Source of the DNA: Burkholderia sp. E7m39
GTDB lineage: Bacteria; Pseudomonadota; Gammaproteobacteria; Burkholderiales; Burkholderiaceae
Reading direction: 5' to 3'
DNA length: 64,000 nt
Assembly (NCBI GenBank): GCA_001319865.1
Contig: BBSL01000309.1
Location: 1 to 64,000 of the forward strand
Both the position numbers and the translations under genes were made by a program. The stretch's first letter is position 1, and each line of letters begins with the position of its first letter. A model generated the notes under the pieces. It made no database searches. It saw only the letters and a list, made by a program, of their open reading frames with translations, and was not told the DNA's origin. Positions 35,893 through 44,947 of this stretch are shown here, piece by piece.

Positions 35893-36254
35893 CTACGCGT
35901 ATTGGAGGTCGGGATTGCGAAATTGATCGAGCCCCGATGATTGTGGCACGCGATGACGGTCAAGCATCGGCCATTAACAGACTTTCGCCGTTGCGCAAAG
36001 ATGGTCAGCCAAGCGGCTGCTCCATACCGGTCAGCGGACCTTCGAACGTGGGCCATCCTCTCGGTGACCTGCTGCCATCGAATGTTTCCTCGATATAATC
36101 GATTGTTTAAGCATGTCAACTGCCGTGTACCCGGCTGCTGGGTAGCCGGGTAGCCGGGTACCGTTCACGTCGGCGTGCAGTCGTATTAAATGCGGCGAGA
36201 AATCGAGCACCTCTTACGAGGCTGCCAGTTCTCACTCGCTATTGCATCGCTTGC
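35893..36254. other. intergenic, no gene seen
   Basis: 360 bp between convergent genes. It contains short repeats of gtagccggg near 36140-36165 (three near-copies in tandem). No coding frame or RNA gene recognised. Confidence 0.4.
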
Positions 36255-37697
36255 TCAAACGTTCCCGGGAGCGACGTAAGCGGTTTTCACGGTCGTATAG
36301 AACTCGCGCGCATAGGTGCCTTGTTCACGGGGACCCAGGCTCGAACCCTTGCGCCCGCCGAACGGAACGTGGTAATCGACGCCCGCTGTCGGCGTATTGA
36401 TCATTACCATACCGGCCTGTGCGTGACGCTTGAAATGGCTCGCATGAGCCAGCGACATGGTGCAGATGCCAGCGGAAAGGCCGAATGGCGAGTCGTTGGC
36501 TACGGCAATCGCTTCTTCGTAATCCGCGACCTTGATGACGGAAGCGACAGGACCGAACACTTCCTCCCTGTTGATCGTCATCGCCGAGGTCGTGTTAGTC
36601 ACGAGAGCGGGTGCCAGGAAGAATCCTTCGGTTGCCGAGATAACACGTTCACCGCCAAACACCGAACCACCTTCGGTGCGTGCGAGTTCGATATAACGCT
36701 CGTCCTGTTCTAGCTGTCTGGCATCGACAACAGGACCGATCTGCGTCGACGCATCCAGCGCGTTACCAATCTTGAGACTGCGCATGCGCGCCTGCATGGC
36801 CTCGACAAAACGGTCGTGGATGCCGCTCGTCACGATCAGGCGGCTAGAGGCGGTACAACGCTGGCCGGTGGAGTAGAAGGCGCCGTTGATGCACGCCTCG
36901 ACCGCGACGTCCAGATCGGCATCGTCGAGCACGACCATCGGGTTCTTGCCACCCATCTCGAGCTGAAACTTCTTCCCGGTGGCGACGCATTTCGCGGCGA
37001 TCGCGTGGCCGGTCCCAACCGAGCCCGTGAAGCTGATGGCATCCACGCCAGCTGATTTGACGAGTGTTTCGCCGACGATCGAACCCGTGCCCATGACGAG
37101 ATTGATTACGCCCGCCGGTGCACCGCCTTCGGCGATGATCTTGACGAGTTCCCATACGCTGCCCGGCACGAGTTCCGCCGGCTTGATGACCACGCAGTTT
37201 CCATACGCGAGCGCAGGAGCGATCTTCCAGGCGGGAATAGCGATCGGGAAGTTCCACGGCGTGATCAGACCGATGACGCCCAGCGGTTCGCGTGTGACTT
37301 CGACCGTCAGTCCCGGGCGAACCGACGGCACAATCTCGCCGCCGACCCGCAATGCCTCGCCCGCGAAGAACTTGAAAATCTGTCCGGCGCGTCCCACCTC
37401 GCCGACTGCTTCGGCGAGCGTTTTGCCTTCCTCGCGTGCCAGGAGCTTACCGAGTTCGTTTTTGCGCGCAAGGATGGTGCTGCCGACCTGGTCGAGCAGG
37501 TCAAAGCGCTGTTGTGGGGTGCTGAGCGACCATGTGCGAAAGGCTGAGCGTGCAGACGCGATTGCTTTCTGCGTCTGATCCGCGCTGGCCCGTGCGAAAT
37601 GGCCGATCACGTCGCTCGTGTCCGAAGGGTTCACATTAGGAGCGGAGTCGTTGCCATCGACCCATTCGCCGCCAATGAAGTTCTTGAATTGCGTCAT
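36255..37697 (-). CDS. aldehyde dehydrogenase, probable alpha-ketoglutarate semialdehyde dehydrogenase
   Basis: 480 aa, normal length. NAD(P)-binding and catalytic motifs: LITPWNFPIAIPAWK, GSVGTGHAIA, general base Glu in LEMGGKNP (about residue 246) and nucleophile Cys in STGQRCTASS (about 281). The overall pattern (TPQQRFDLLDQVGSTILARK, AGMVMINTPTAGVDYHVPFGGRKGSS) is that of KGSADH enzymes, which oxidise 2,5-dioxopentanoate to 2-oxoglutarate at the end of Weimberg-type pentose and glucarate pathways. It lies 33 bp after the FAH-family dehydratase gene and in an operon with a porin, which supports that role. Confidence 0.88.
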   Translation of the reverse strand: MTQFKNFIGGEWVDGNDSAPNVNPSDTSDVIGHFARASADQTQKAIASARSAFRTWSLSTPQQRFDLLDQVGSTILARKNELGKLLAREEGKTLAEAVGEVGRAGQIFKFFAGEALRVGGEIVPSVRPGLTVEVTREPLGVIGLITPWNFPIAIPAWKIAPALAYGNCVVIKPAELVPGSVWELVKIIAEGGAPAGVINLVMGTGSIVGETLVKSAGVDAISFTGSVGTGHAIAAKCVATGKKFQLEMGGKNPMVVLDDADLDVAVEACINGAFYSTGQRCTASSRLIVTSGIHDRFVEAMQARMRSLKIGNALDASTQIGPVVDARQLEQDERYIELARTEGGSVFGGERVISATEGFFLAPALVTNTTSAMTINREEVFGPVASVIKVADYEEAIAVANDSPFGLSAGICTMSLAHASHFKRHAQAGMVMINTPTAGVDYHVPFGGRKGSSLGPREQGTYAREFYTTVKTAYVAPGNV

Positions 37698-37730
37698 CGT
37701 AAATCCGTCAATGAGTAAATACGCGGTTGA

Positions 37731-38915
37731 TCAGCTGCCGTTCAGCAGCGAGCGCTCGGCGAGGCTGGCGTACAGCGCACGCACGCCGAATATCCAAGGA
37801 GCGATTTCGGTCGACAGCCGCACGGTGTTGACGAGTGCGCCAAGCGGAGGGGCGCTGATCATCACGCGGTCGCCGAGGTGATGCGTAAAGCCGCCACCCG
37901 GCGCATCGCGATCCTTGATCGGAGAGAACATCGTGCCGAGGAACAACATGAAGCCATCGGGATACTGATGATGCTTGCCCCAGGTCTGATTCACCAGGTC
38001 AAGAGGGTCACGGCTGATCTCCCGCATATGGCTGATGCCCTCAAGCAGGAAGCCGTCGTCGGTACCCTCGACGCGCAACGAAACACTCGTTTCTCGAATC
38101 GTGTCCAGCGTGAACCGTTCGTCGAACAGGCGGATAAACGGACCGACCGCGCATGAGCCGTTGTTGTCCTTGCATTTACCCAGCAGCAGCGCGGAGCGGC
38201 CTTCAATGTCGCGCAGATTGACGTCGTTACCCAGTGTGGCGCCCACCACCTCGCCTTTGCTGTTGACTGCAAGGACGATCTCCGGCTCTGGGTTGTTCCA
38301 CTTCGAAGCAGGCAGCAAGCCGATATCGGCACCGAGTCCGACCGAAGACATAGGCTGCGACTTCGAAAATACTTCTGCATCGGGGCCGATTCCGACTTCC
38401 ATGTACTGCGACCATGCACCGCGTCGCTGCAGTTCTTCCTTGAGCCTGGCGGCAGCTTCTGAGCCGGGCTTGATCTTCGACAGATCGGTGCCGATCAGAC
38501 GCGTGATCGCAGCGCGCACTTCATCAGCCTTCGCAGGGTCGCCGCCCGCCTGCTCTTCAATGACGCGTTCAAGAAGGCTCACGGCAAACGTGACGCCACA
38601 GGCTTTGATGGCTTGCAGATCGCACGGAGCCAGGAGGTAGGATTGATCCTCTTTCCGTTGTGCGGCGACAGTGGCTTCGATCAGCTTGCCGACATGACCC
38701 AGAGATTCGCCGGAAGCCTGCCGGACGAGTTCGACCAGATCCTGGCGATCGAAAAGATCGGACACTGTCGGTGCGACGCGGGAGATATCGAATACTTCCC
38801 CGCCGCGAACCGCAACGACGCACGGTCCCGCGCCGTTCTTCGTTTGACGCCACACGCGGCCAACGAGCAGGGCACCGTCGAGATCGTCAGGCAGATAGCT
38901 GGAATATGAGATCAT
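37731..38915 (-). CDS. FAH-family protein, probable 2-keto-3-deoxy-pentonate dehydratase
   Basis: 394 aa from the ATG at 38915; a TTG four codons upstream is less likely. C-terminal fumarylacetoacetate-hydrolase-type fold with metal ligands expected in VGIGPDAEVF and NNPEPEIVLAVN. The long form (about 390 aa), with an N-terminal domain (GALLVGRVWRQTKNGAGPCVV), matches the XylX-type 2-keto-3-deoxy-D-xylonate dehydratases. These convert the keto-deoxy acid to 2,5-dioxopentanoate, the substrate of the next enzyme, KGSADH, encoded immediately downstream. The substrate stereochemistry cannot be read from sequence. Confidence 0.78.
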   Translation of the reverse strand: MISYSSYLPDDLDGALLVGRVWRQTKNGAGPCVVAVRGGEVFDISRVAPTVSDLFDRQDLVELVRQASGESLGHVGKLIEATVAAQRKEDQSYLLAPCDLQAIKACGVTFAVSLLERVIEEQAGGDPAKADEVRAAITRLIGTDLSKIKPGSEAAARLKEELQRRGAWSQYMEVGIGPDAEVFSKSQPMSSVGLGADIGLLPASKWNNPEPEIVLAVNSKGEVVGATLGNDVNLRDIEGRSALLLGKCKDNNGSCAVGPFIRLFDERFTLDTIRETSVSLRVEGTDDGFLLEGISHMREISRDPLDLVNQTWGKHHQYPDGFMLFLGTMFSPIKDRDAPGGGFTHHLGDRVMISAPPLGALVNTVRLSTEIAPWIFGVRALYASLAERSLLNGS

Positions 38916-38979
38916 GAACGGATCCAATGTGTAATGGAAGTGCTGGCAATCGTAGTCGCCAGAAGGTCAAAACCCGGTG

Positions 38980-40212
38980 CTAGAAGCGGTGGACGATACC
39001 CGCGCCTGCTGCGAACATGCTGCGCGAGGACGACGGAGTCGACTGGAAGCCGTCGCCGATCGACGCCGTTGCGGCGATCGAGCGGTTGGTCGGGCCACCC
39101 GGGAACGTAGGCGTACCAAGCGTCCGGCCGTTCGCGCGCTGGAACGCTTCGAGTGCGTAGAACCCCGTACGCTTGGACAACGCGTAGTACTGGGACAGGT
39201 TGAACTGGTGGTACGACGCTGCGTCGTCGATTCCGTTCGCCTTGCTCGCCCACGTGAAGCTGTAGCCTGCAGCAAAGTCCCATGCCGTCGTGGGCTTCCA
39301 GTGCAGCACGGTGCCAGCGGTATTAAAGACTTGCTCGTCGGTAAACTTTGACAGCACGCCCGGGATGTACTGAACGTTCGTGTACGTGGCCGAGATGTCC
39401 CACGCGCTGTTGAACACGTAGCCGAGGCCGACCGCGAAGCGATTCTGCGCCTGCGCGCCCTGATAGCCGTTCGTCACCGCCGACACACCCGACTGGCCAG
39501 CCGTATTCATCGTCGAATCCGCCCCGTAGACGCCGCCGCCGACGGTCGAGTTGTTGATGCGCGAGAACGCGACCGTACCGCCGATCGGGCCTTGCTGATA
39601 CTGTATCGCCGCCGACCACGTCGAACCGCGATACACGCTGTCCGGCACGCCTGCGAGCGAGTACGAGCCGCTGACCGTCACGCCGTAGAGCTTCGGTGAC
39701 GTATAGACGATCGAGTTGTTCGCGCGGTAGATTGTGTCCAATGCGTCCAGATCGCCCGGGTGCGCGCCGAAGTAGCCGGTCAGCCAGTTCGTCGGGCTGT
39801 ACGGCGCCATCAGTGTGTAGTAAGACGTGTACTGGCGACCCAATGTCAGCGTACCGAACGTCTGATTCGTCAGACCAACCCAGGCTTGACGGCCGAACAT
39901 CGCGTTCGCGTACTGCTGCGCACCGTTGTTGATGTTGAAGCCCGACTCCAACTGGAAGATGGCTTTGGTGCTGCCGCCCAGATCTTCTGCGCCCTTCAGG
40001 CCGAAGCGGCTGCCCGCCCAGATGCCCGATGCCATCTTGACGTTCGAGCGACCACCGCTCGTCGAACCGAGCGACGTCTGGCTGCTCTGATAAACGATCG
40101 AATCATCGACGATACCGTAGAGCGTCACGCTGCTTTGAGCGAACGCCGGGGCAACTGCCGCGAGTGCCGTTGCTGCGGCAACGGCGGTCTTGTTCGAGTA
40201 GAAACTCTTCAT
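38980..40212 (-). CDS. outer-membrane porin (Gram-negative OmpC-like)
   Basis: 410 aa. Signal peptide with core AVAAATALAAVAPAFA, mature start QSSVTLYGIVDDS, and the betaproteobacterial porin pattern (SRFGLKGAEDLGGSTKAIFQLESGF, FGRQAWVGLTNQ-FGTLTLGRQY). The C-terminal strand ends in Phe (IVHRF), as needed for BAM assembly. Should form a 16-stranded trimeric barrel. As first gene before the pentonate enzymes, it probably admits the substrate. Confidence 0.93.
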   Translation of the reverse strand: MKSFYSNKTAVAAATALAAVAPAFAQSSVTLYGIVDDSIVYQSSQTSLGSTSGGRSNVKMASGIWAGSRFGLKGAEDLGGSTKAIFQLESGFNINNGAQQYANAMFGRQAWVGLTNQTFGTLTLGRQYTSYYTLMAPYSPTNWLTGYFGAHPGDLDALDTIYRANNSIVYTSPKLYGVTVSGSYSLAGVPDSVYRGSTWSAAIQYQQGPIGGTVAFSRINNSTVGGGVYGADSTMNTAGQSGVSAVTNGYQGAQAQNRFAVGLGYVFNSAWDISATYTNVQYIPGVLSKFTDEQVFNTAGTVLHWKPTTAWDFAAGYSFTWASKANGIDDAASYHQFNLSQYYALSKRTGFYALEAFQRANGRTLGTPTFPGGPTNRSIAATASIGDGFQSTPSSSRSMFAAGAGIVHRF

Positions 40213-40309
40213 TAAATCTCCTCTATGTCGACGTTAATTGCTTTTGCTTCATGGGATCGGTACGAGCGCGTTAAGTACGCGCATCTCGACTGCTCGAGCT
40301 TCGTATACA

Positions 40310-40329
40310 ATTAGGATAACTAACCTAAT
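40310..40329. promoter_or_regulatory. inverted repeat ATTAGG-N8-CCTAAT upstream of the porin operon
   Basis: ATTAGG at 40310 and CCTAAT at 40324, about 100 bp upstream of the porin start. A further ATTAGG half-site with the same following TT lies at 40405, and a GTATAC palindrome is directly beside it (40303). It looks like the operator of a dimeric regulator (GntR- or LacI-like spacing) for the pentonate operon. The regulator is not encoded in the immediate neighbourhood. Confidence 0.5.
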
Positions 40330-40505
40330 AGTGCTGCGACGCGCCACTTCCAGGTGAAACTGAACAACTAGACTTGCGGAAATTCCTGGTTAATGCGATA
40401 GATCATTAGGTTGCGAGCAGCTGCCCGTGCTGCGGCGATCGACAACGATCGTTCGGCGCATGTATGTCGACTGTCTCGCATTTTTTCTACGCTACAGATT
40501 TCTGA

Positions 40506-41522
40506 CTAGGAAACGGGATCCAGTTCAATAGACACTCCGCCCTGTTGGGCCGAGGCGTAGGCCGCGTCCATGACTTGCATCATCAGTTCTGCATCCCGCA
40601 ACGATGCGATCGGCTTTGCGCCAGTCTGACTTTCGGCGAGCACACGCTTGACAAACAAGGGGTAATAGACGTCGGTCTCAAGCTGGAGCCGGCGGCTTCG
40701 CGTGCCTGCCGAAAGATGATTCCTGTCGCGGAACTCGATTCTGTCCGGGCCAGACTTCGCGTACATACGGTCCGAAGCAAGAGTGAAAGAAAATTCGCGC
40801 TGCTCGTCGGCGGTACTGGGAAAGCTGTATCCCGTCTCCACCAGGCCGATCACGCCGTCTTTGGTTTGCATGGTCACCAGCGAATAGTCTTCTATGGCAC
40901 CTCGATGCGTCCTTGAGTTCATGACGGCGCAGACACGGGCCACCTCCTTGCCTGTGAGCAATCTGAACAGGTCGATGAAGTGTGTTGCCAGGTTGATTGT
41001 TGATCCGCCGCCGGAATATACGGGATCGATTGCCCAACCGGAGCCGGCAGCTTCGTATCGACTGGGCGGCCCGGCAACGAAGCGAAACGACATGTAGTTA
41101 AAGTCCGATGGTATGCGCCCCTCCGCTTCTTCAAGTGTGCCGAGCAACTCGCTCATCCGGAAGATTAACGGCACCGCGCAATAAAGATTCGCTTTCTCGG
41201 TCAGTGTGCGAAGCCGGCTGACCTGGGACATGTTGACGCCGCACGGCTTCTCTAGCGCGAACGGAATCTTGCGCGCGATGACGGCCTCGGCGAGCGCCGG
41301 CATTTCGGAATGCCGCCCGAACACAAACGCGAAATCGACCTCCTCGCGCTCAAGCAACTCGTGGGCCGACGAGTACAACCTGCTTCCGAATCGTGCCGCA
41401 ATCGCCTCGCCCTTCACTCGCTCCGCGTCTGACACGGCAACCACCTCAATCCCGGGCGCGTCGAGCGCATCAAGATACAGCGGGACATGCCAATGGCTAG
41501 CCTCCAGCAGGGCAACTTTCAT
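40506..41522 (-). CDS. Gfo/Idh/MocA-family oxidoreductase
   Basis: 338 aa. The N-terminal Rossmann fold is atypical: it starts KVALLEASHWHVPLYLDALD in place of the usual G-x-G-x-x-G. FALEKPCGVNMSQV is the conserved EKP motif with the catalytic-type Lys. The C-terminal domain has GGGSTINLATHFIDLFRLLTG, the dehydrogenase H-x-x-D/H substrate site. Family members oxidise or reduce sugars, inositols and related rings using NAD(P). It is the last gene of the transporter / AroE-like / Gfo unit. Substrate unknown. Confidence 0.85.
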   Translation of the reverse strand: MKVALLEASHWHVPLYLDALDAPGIEVVAVSDAERVKGEAIAARFGSRLYSSAHELLEREEVDFAFVFGRHSEMPALAEAVIARKIPFALEKPCGVNMSQVSRLRTLTEKANLYCAVPLIFRMSELLGTLEEAEGRIPSDFNYMSFRFVAGPPSRYEAAGSGWAIDPVYSGGGSTINLATHFIDLFRLLTGKEVARVCAVMNSRTHRGAIEDYSLVTMQTKDGVIGLVETGYSFPSTADEQREFSFTLASDRMYAKSGPDRIEFRDRNHLSAGTRSRRLQLETDVYYPLFVKRVLAESQTGAKPIASLRDAELMMQVMDAAYASAQQGGVSIELDPVS

Positions 41523-41645
41523 ACATGTTCTCCTTCGTAATTTCCCACGAATTTTTCAATCCGGATTGCTCGGTAACAACTGGTGGCTGGGGGCATATCT
41601 CGCAATTCGGCATGGTGATGGTGCGCTTTTGCCTCGCTGCTCATT

Positions 41646-42476
41646 TCAGATCTCGCCCCTTGTTGAGCGGCCATCGGGGCGGTAGTCGAATCCCAGAAAG
41701 CGCAGCGCGTACAAAGCCTGTCCCTGATGCATTGGACCCCCGTCCTGAACACGACATCCACGCGCCAGCGCGGCCTGGAGAAGCGGCGTCGGCTCAGCCG
41801 AATTAATGATGTCTACGACGATGGAGCCGGGTGCGAGCCGCTCGGGATCAACTGGCATGGCGTCGTTCGCTTTCATGCCGAGCGGCGTGGCATTGATCAC
41901 GACCTCGAAGCCATGCGGATCTGATGGTCCGGAACGTACAGTACAACGCGTTTCAGCGGAAACAGACGTCGCTAGCTCCTTGGCGCGGTGCTCGTCGACA
42001 TCCGAGATGGTCAGCTTGCTAGCGCCTGCGGAAGCGACGGCAAACGCGATCGCTCTACCTGCGCCCCCTGCGCCGACGAGAAGCACCGACTTATTGGCCG
42101 GATGGTTGCCTTCCCACTGCATCCCAAGAACGCAGCCGACGCCATCCGATATCGCGCCGACCCAGCGTCCATCCGCTTCGCAGCGGATGACATTGAGCGC
42201 GCCGACCTGGCGGGCATTCGAATCCAGCTCGTCGACAAATGCGAGCATCCGTTGCTTATGAGGCATTGTGACGAGCATGCCGGACAGATTGCCCATCGCG
42301 CGTGCACCGCTGACGAAGGCCGACAGGTTATCTGCCTTGACCCAGAAAGGAACGCAAACCGCGTCGACTTGCTGTTCGACAAACAGCCGGTTCAACAGTT
42401 GTGGCGATTTCGCCGCGCTCAGCGGGTCGCCTACCAATCCATAGAGTCGCGTTGTGCCCGAGATATGTGGTTGCAT
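41646..42476 (-). CDS. shikimate/quinate dehydrogenase-like protein (AroE family)
   Basis: 276 aa. N-terminal substrate domain: YGLVGDPLSAAKSPQLLNRL (the S-x-S site here reads SAAKSP) and LVTMPHKQRM with the catalytic Lys, then ALNVIR and SDGVGCVLGM. NAD(P) site GAGGAGRA. C-terminal NATPLGMKANDAMP and the closing DGGPMHQGQALYALRFLG. AroE reduces 3-dehydroshikimate; catabolic paralogues such as YdiB and QuiA-type enzymes act on quinate or shikimate. Location in a catabolic unit beside a ShiA-like permease argues for a catabolic paralogue and not the biosynthetic enzyme. Confidence 0.85.
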   Translation of the reverse strand: MQPHISGTTRLYGLVGDPLSAAKSPQLLNRLFVEQQVDAVCVPFWVKADNLSAFVSGARAMGNLSGMLVTMPHKQRMLAFVDELDSNARQVGALNVIRCEADGRWVGAISDGVGCVLGMQWEGNHPANKSVLLVGAGGAGRAIAFAVASAGASKLTISDVDEHRAKELATSVSAETRCTVRSGPSDPHGFEVVINATPLGMKANDAMPVDPERLAPGSIVVDIINSAEPTPLLQAALARGCRVQDGGPMHQGQALYALRFLGFDYRPDGRSTRGEI

Positions 42477-42619
42477 TGCGGCTTGATGTTCAATGTAAAA
42501 CCAAGGTCAATTCGTGCACATTCGAACCGGCGTACAGCTCCGAAGTGCACGTTTGCATGCGACGTCCAGCTTGTGTTGCGCCCACGCGGTGATTACGCCG
42601 GGTGGGCGGCTGACGGCGG

Positions 42620-44053
42620 CTAAGACCGCACGTTATTGGCAAACCCCGGTTCACCGGCATCCTTGCTCGTCGCGGCTATAGCTTCGCTGCGCAGACGCTC
42701 ATATTCGGCCTTCGGTACGGGCATCGCATTGCGGTTTCCCAGATCGGCAAGGCGAATACGGTACGTTTCCCGAGTGGTGAATGCGGCAAACGCAGCGACC
42801 AGACAAATGCCGAATGTTAGAAAACCAATCTTCAACGGGATGTTGGTGGACCCCGGAGGCGCGACTGCGACGAAAAGCGACGGCAGCAAGGCACACAAGG
42901 TCGTCCCTACGTTTTGTCCGATCGCCATGCCGGTGACACGCACGCGCGTGCGGAACAGCTCGGGGAACAGACTCGGGAACACGCCGTTGAAGCCTTGGTA
43001 AGCCACGCCCCACATGAGCATCGAGAAAACTAGTGAGAGCCAGATACTGTGGATGCTGATGGCGTACAGGTAGCCGAAGGAGAGGATCCCGGAGCTCACA
43101 ACGCCGACCAGAACCGGGGGCCTGCGACCAATCTTGTCCGAGAGGTTGCCCACGAGGGGGATCAGTATTACGGAGCAAAGGTTGCCGAGGACCGGCACCC
43201 ACAGAAAGACGCTGGCAGGAAAGCCAATACCGTACGCCGGCTGGACTGCATAGGTCGCGCCGAAAACACTCGCCAGGAGCGCGGTGACCGCGGCAAGTGC
43301 CATGCCGACAACGCGCAAGACGTCGCCCCAACTGTCGCGCAGAACCTCGATGACCGGAGAGGAAGGAACTTCTCCGTGTGCCTGCTCTTCAGAAAAGGCA
43401 GGGGTCTCGTCGACCTGGCGGCGAATGATGTAACCCGCGATGATCACGACGATGCTCAGCAGGAACGGAATGCGCCAACCCCAGGAAGCAAACTGATCCT
43501 TCGGCATGAAGTGCGCCAGCGGCAGGAAGACGCCGGCCGCGAGGAGTTGCCCTGCCTGAACCCCCTGGAGGGTAAAGCTTGCAAAGTATCCACGCCGTCC
43601 GAACGGCGCATGTTCAAGAATCATGGAGCTGGCACCGGACATCTCCCCCGCGACCGCGAACCCCTGAATGAGCCGCAGGATGACGAGCAGCACTGGCGCC
43701 CAGATGCCGATCTGCTGGTAGGTGGGCAAAAGGCCCACGCACATCGTTGCGACGCCCATTAAGAGCATGCAGAAGATCAGCACCGTCTTGCGGCCGTGGC
43801 GGTCGCCGAGGTGGCCAAGCACCATGGCCCCTATTGGTCGGGCGACATAGCCGACACCGAAGGTCGCCAGTGACGCGACGATGCCTACCGTTGGATTGTG
43901 AGACGGAAAGAAGAGTTGCGGGAATAGCAGCGACGCTGCCGTTGCGTAGATGAAAAAGTCGTAGTACTCGAGCGCTGAGCCGATCCAGCCACTGGCTGCT
44001 GCGATCTTCGACTGGCGCTTGCCGTGGGGCTTGGCCGGTGCTTGTACGTTCAT
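42620..44053 (-). CDS. MFS transporter, metabolite:H+ symporter (ShiA-like) family
   Basis: 477 aa from the ATG at 44053 (ribosome site ttggagac). Twelve predicted membrane helices. MHS-family marks: SGWIGSALEYYDFFIYATAA in helix 1, GHLGDRHGRKTVL between helices 2 and 3, GFAVAGEMSGASSMILEH, and FASWGWRIPFLLS in helix 6. The family carries shikimate, alpha-ketoglutarate, citrate, proline-betaine and similar acids with protons. The adjacent AroE-like gene points to shikimate/quinate-like compounds. First gene of a minus-strand unit that diverges from the IclR gene. Confidence 0.9.
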   Translation of the reverse strand: MNVQAPAKPHGKRQSKIAAASGWIGSALEYYDFFIYATAASLLFPQLFFPSHNPTVGIVASLATFGVGYVARPIGAMVLGHLGDRHGRKTVLIFCMLLMGVATMCVGLLPTYQQIGIWAPVLLVILRLIQGFAVAGEMSGASSMILEHAPFGRRGYFASFTLQGVQAGQLLAAGVFLPLAHFMPKDQFASWGWRIPFLLSIVVIIAGYIIRRQVDETPAFSEEQAHGEVPSSPVIEVLRDSWGDVLRVVGMALAAVTALLASVFGATYAVQPAYGIGFPASVFLWVPVLGNLCSVILIPLVGNLSDKIGRRPPVLVGVVSSGILSFGYLYAISIHSIWLSLVFSMLMWGVAYQGFNGVFPSLFPELFRTRVRVTGMAIGQNVGTTLCALLPSLFVAVAPPGSTNIPLKIGFLTFGICLVAAFAAFTTRETYRIRLADLGNRNAMPVPKAEYERLRSEAIAATSKDAGEPGFANNVRS

Positions 44054-44100
44054 GCCTGTCTCCAATGTAATTGACTTTCCGGTGTCTCTGGTCTATTGTT

Positions 44101-44130
44101 GTAACACCGTTCCAATAGGAAGAATGTTAC
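44101..44130. promoter_or_regulatory. 30-bp double palindrome, probable IclR operator
   Basis: GTAACA-N3-TTCC-AATA-GGAA-N3-TGTTAC: both inner and outer arms are perfect. The inner TTCC-N4-GGAA resembles the core of known IclR-family sites. It ends 7 bp before the IclR start codon and about 50 bp upstream of the divergent transporter start, so one site could control both units. Confidence 0.75.
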
Positions 44131-44137
44131 TCACATT

Positions 44138-44947
44138 ATGAGAGTTGTCAAGGGAGCAGTTGACCGATCGCTTCAGGCGATCGAGTTGCTCGCACGTGAG
44201 GCGCGCTGGATGCGTATGTCCGATATCGCCGCTGAACTCGAGCTTGAGAAAGGACCGGCCCATCGAGTCCTTGCGCAGTTGTGCGAGCAGGGCTGGGCGG
44301 AACAGGACGAACACACTTCGCAATACCGACTGACTTTGAAGCTCTCCTTGCTTGGTCAGCGGTACTTGCATGGGCTTGGCTTGCCGGGCCTGGTGCAGCC
44401 CATCCTCGATGAGCTCGCGGCCCAGTGCCGCGAATTGGTCAGGCTGACAGTCGTCAGCGAGGGAACACTCGCGTGGCTGGCGTCCTCCCAAGGCGCGGCA
44501 CCGGGTCTCATGTATTCACCGTCCATGGATAGCCCGATTACCTTGCATGCAACGGCGAACGGGAAGGTGTGGCTGGCGTCGATGTCAAACGACCAGGCCG
44601 TCGAATGTGCATTGCGTGGTGGACTCGGAAAAGCTGCCGCCAGCGCATGCGGGCCCAGGGCAATCACCAGCATCGAGCAGTTGATTCCCGAGTTGGAATT
44701 AACCAGGCAGCGCGGCTATGGGCTTGTCGTAGAAGAAGCCGAACCGGGCGTTGCTGCTCTGGCCGTGCCTGTGAGGTCGCTGACCGACGGTACGGTGGTC
44801 GGCACGATGAGCATTGCTGGACCGGTAATGCGAGTTCAGCCCGAGCGTTACGACGACTTCTACGCGTGGTTAGAGGAAGCGGCTTCGAAGCTAGGTGCGG
44901 TATGGCCGCGTCAAGGCGTTGGTGCCAACGTAAGCGAGGCGGCATGA
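44138..44947 (+). CDS. IclR-family transcriptional regulator
   Basis: 269 aa. N-terminal winged HTH (VDRSLQAIELLAREARWMRM, SDIAAELELEKGPAHRVLAQL) and a C-terminal effector-binding GAF-like domain (LRLTVVSEGTLAWL..., HATANGKVWLAS, YGLVVEEAEPGVAALAVPV). First gene of an operon with hydratase, hydrolase and UxaA-like genes, and divergent from the ShiA-like transporter. It probably controls both through the palindrome just upstream. The stop overlaps the next start (ATGA). Confidence 0.92.
   Translation: MRVVKGAVDRSLQAIELLAREARWMRMSDIAAELELEKGPAHRVLAQLCEQGWAEQDEHTSQYRLTLKLSLLGQRYLHGLGLPGLVQPILDELAAQCRELVRLTVVSEGTLAWLASSQGAAPGLMYSPSMDSPITLHATANGKVWLASMSNDQAVECALRGGLGKAAASACGPRAITSIEQLIPELELTRQRGYGLVVEEAEPGVAALAVPVRSLTDGTVVGTMSIAGPVMRVQPERYDDFYAWLEEAASKLGAVWPRQGVGANVSEAA

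Noticed and set aside
36140-36165. gtagccggg tandem repeats as a possible CRISPR or minisatellite
   Set aside because: Only about three short, imperfect units; no spacers and no cas genes anywhere in the window.
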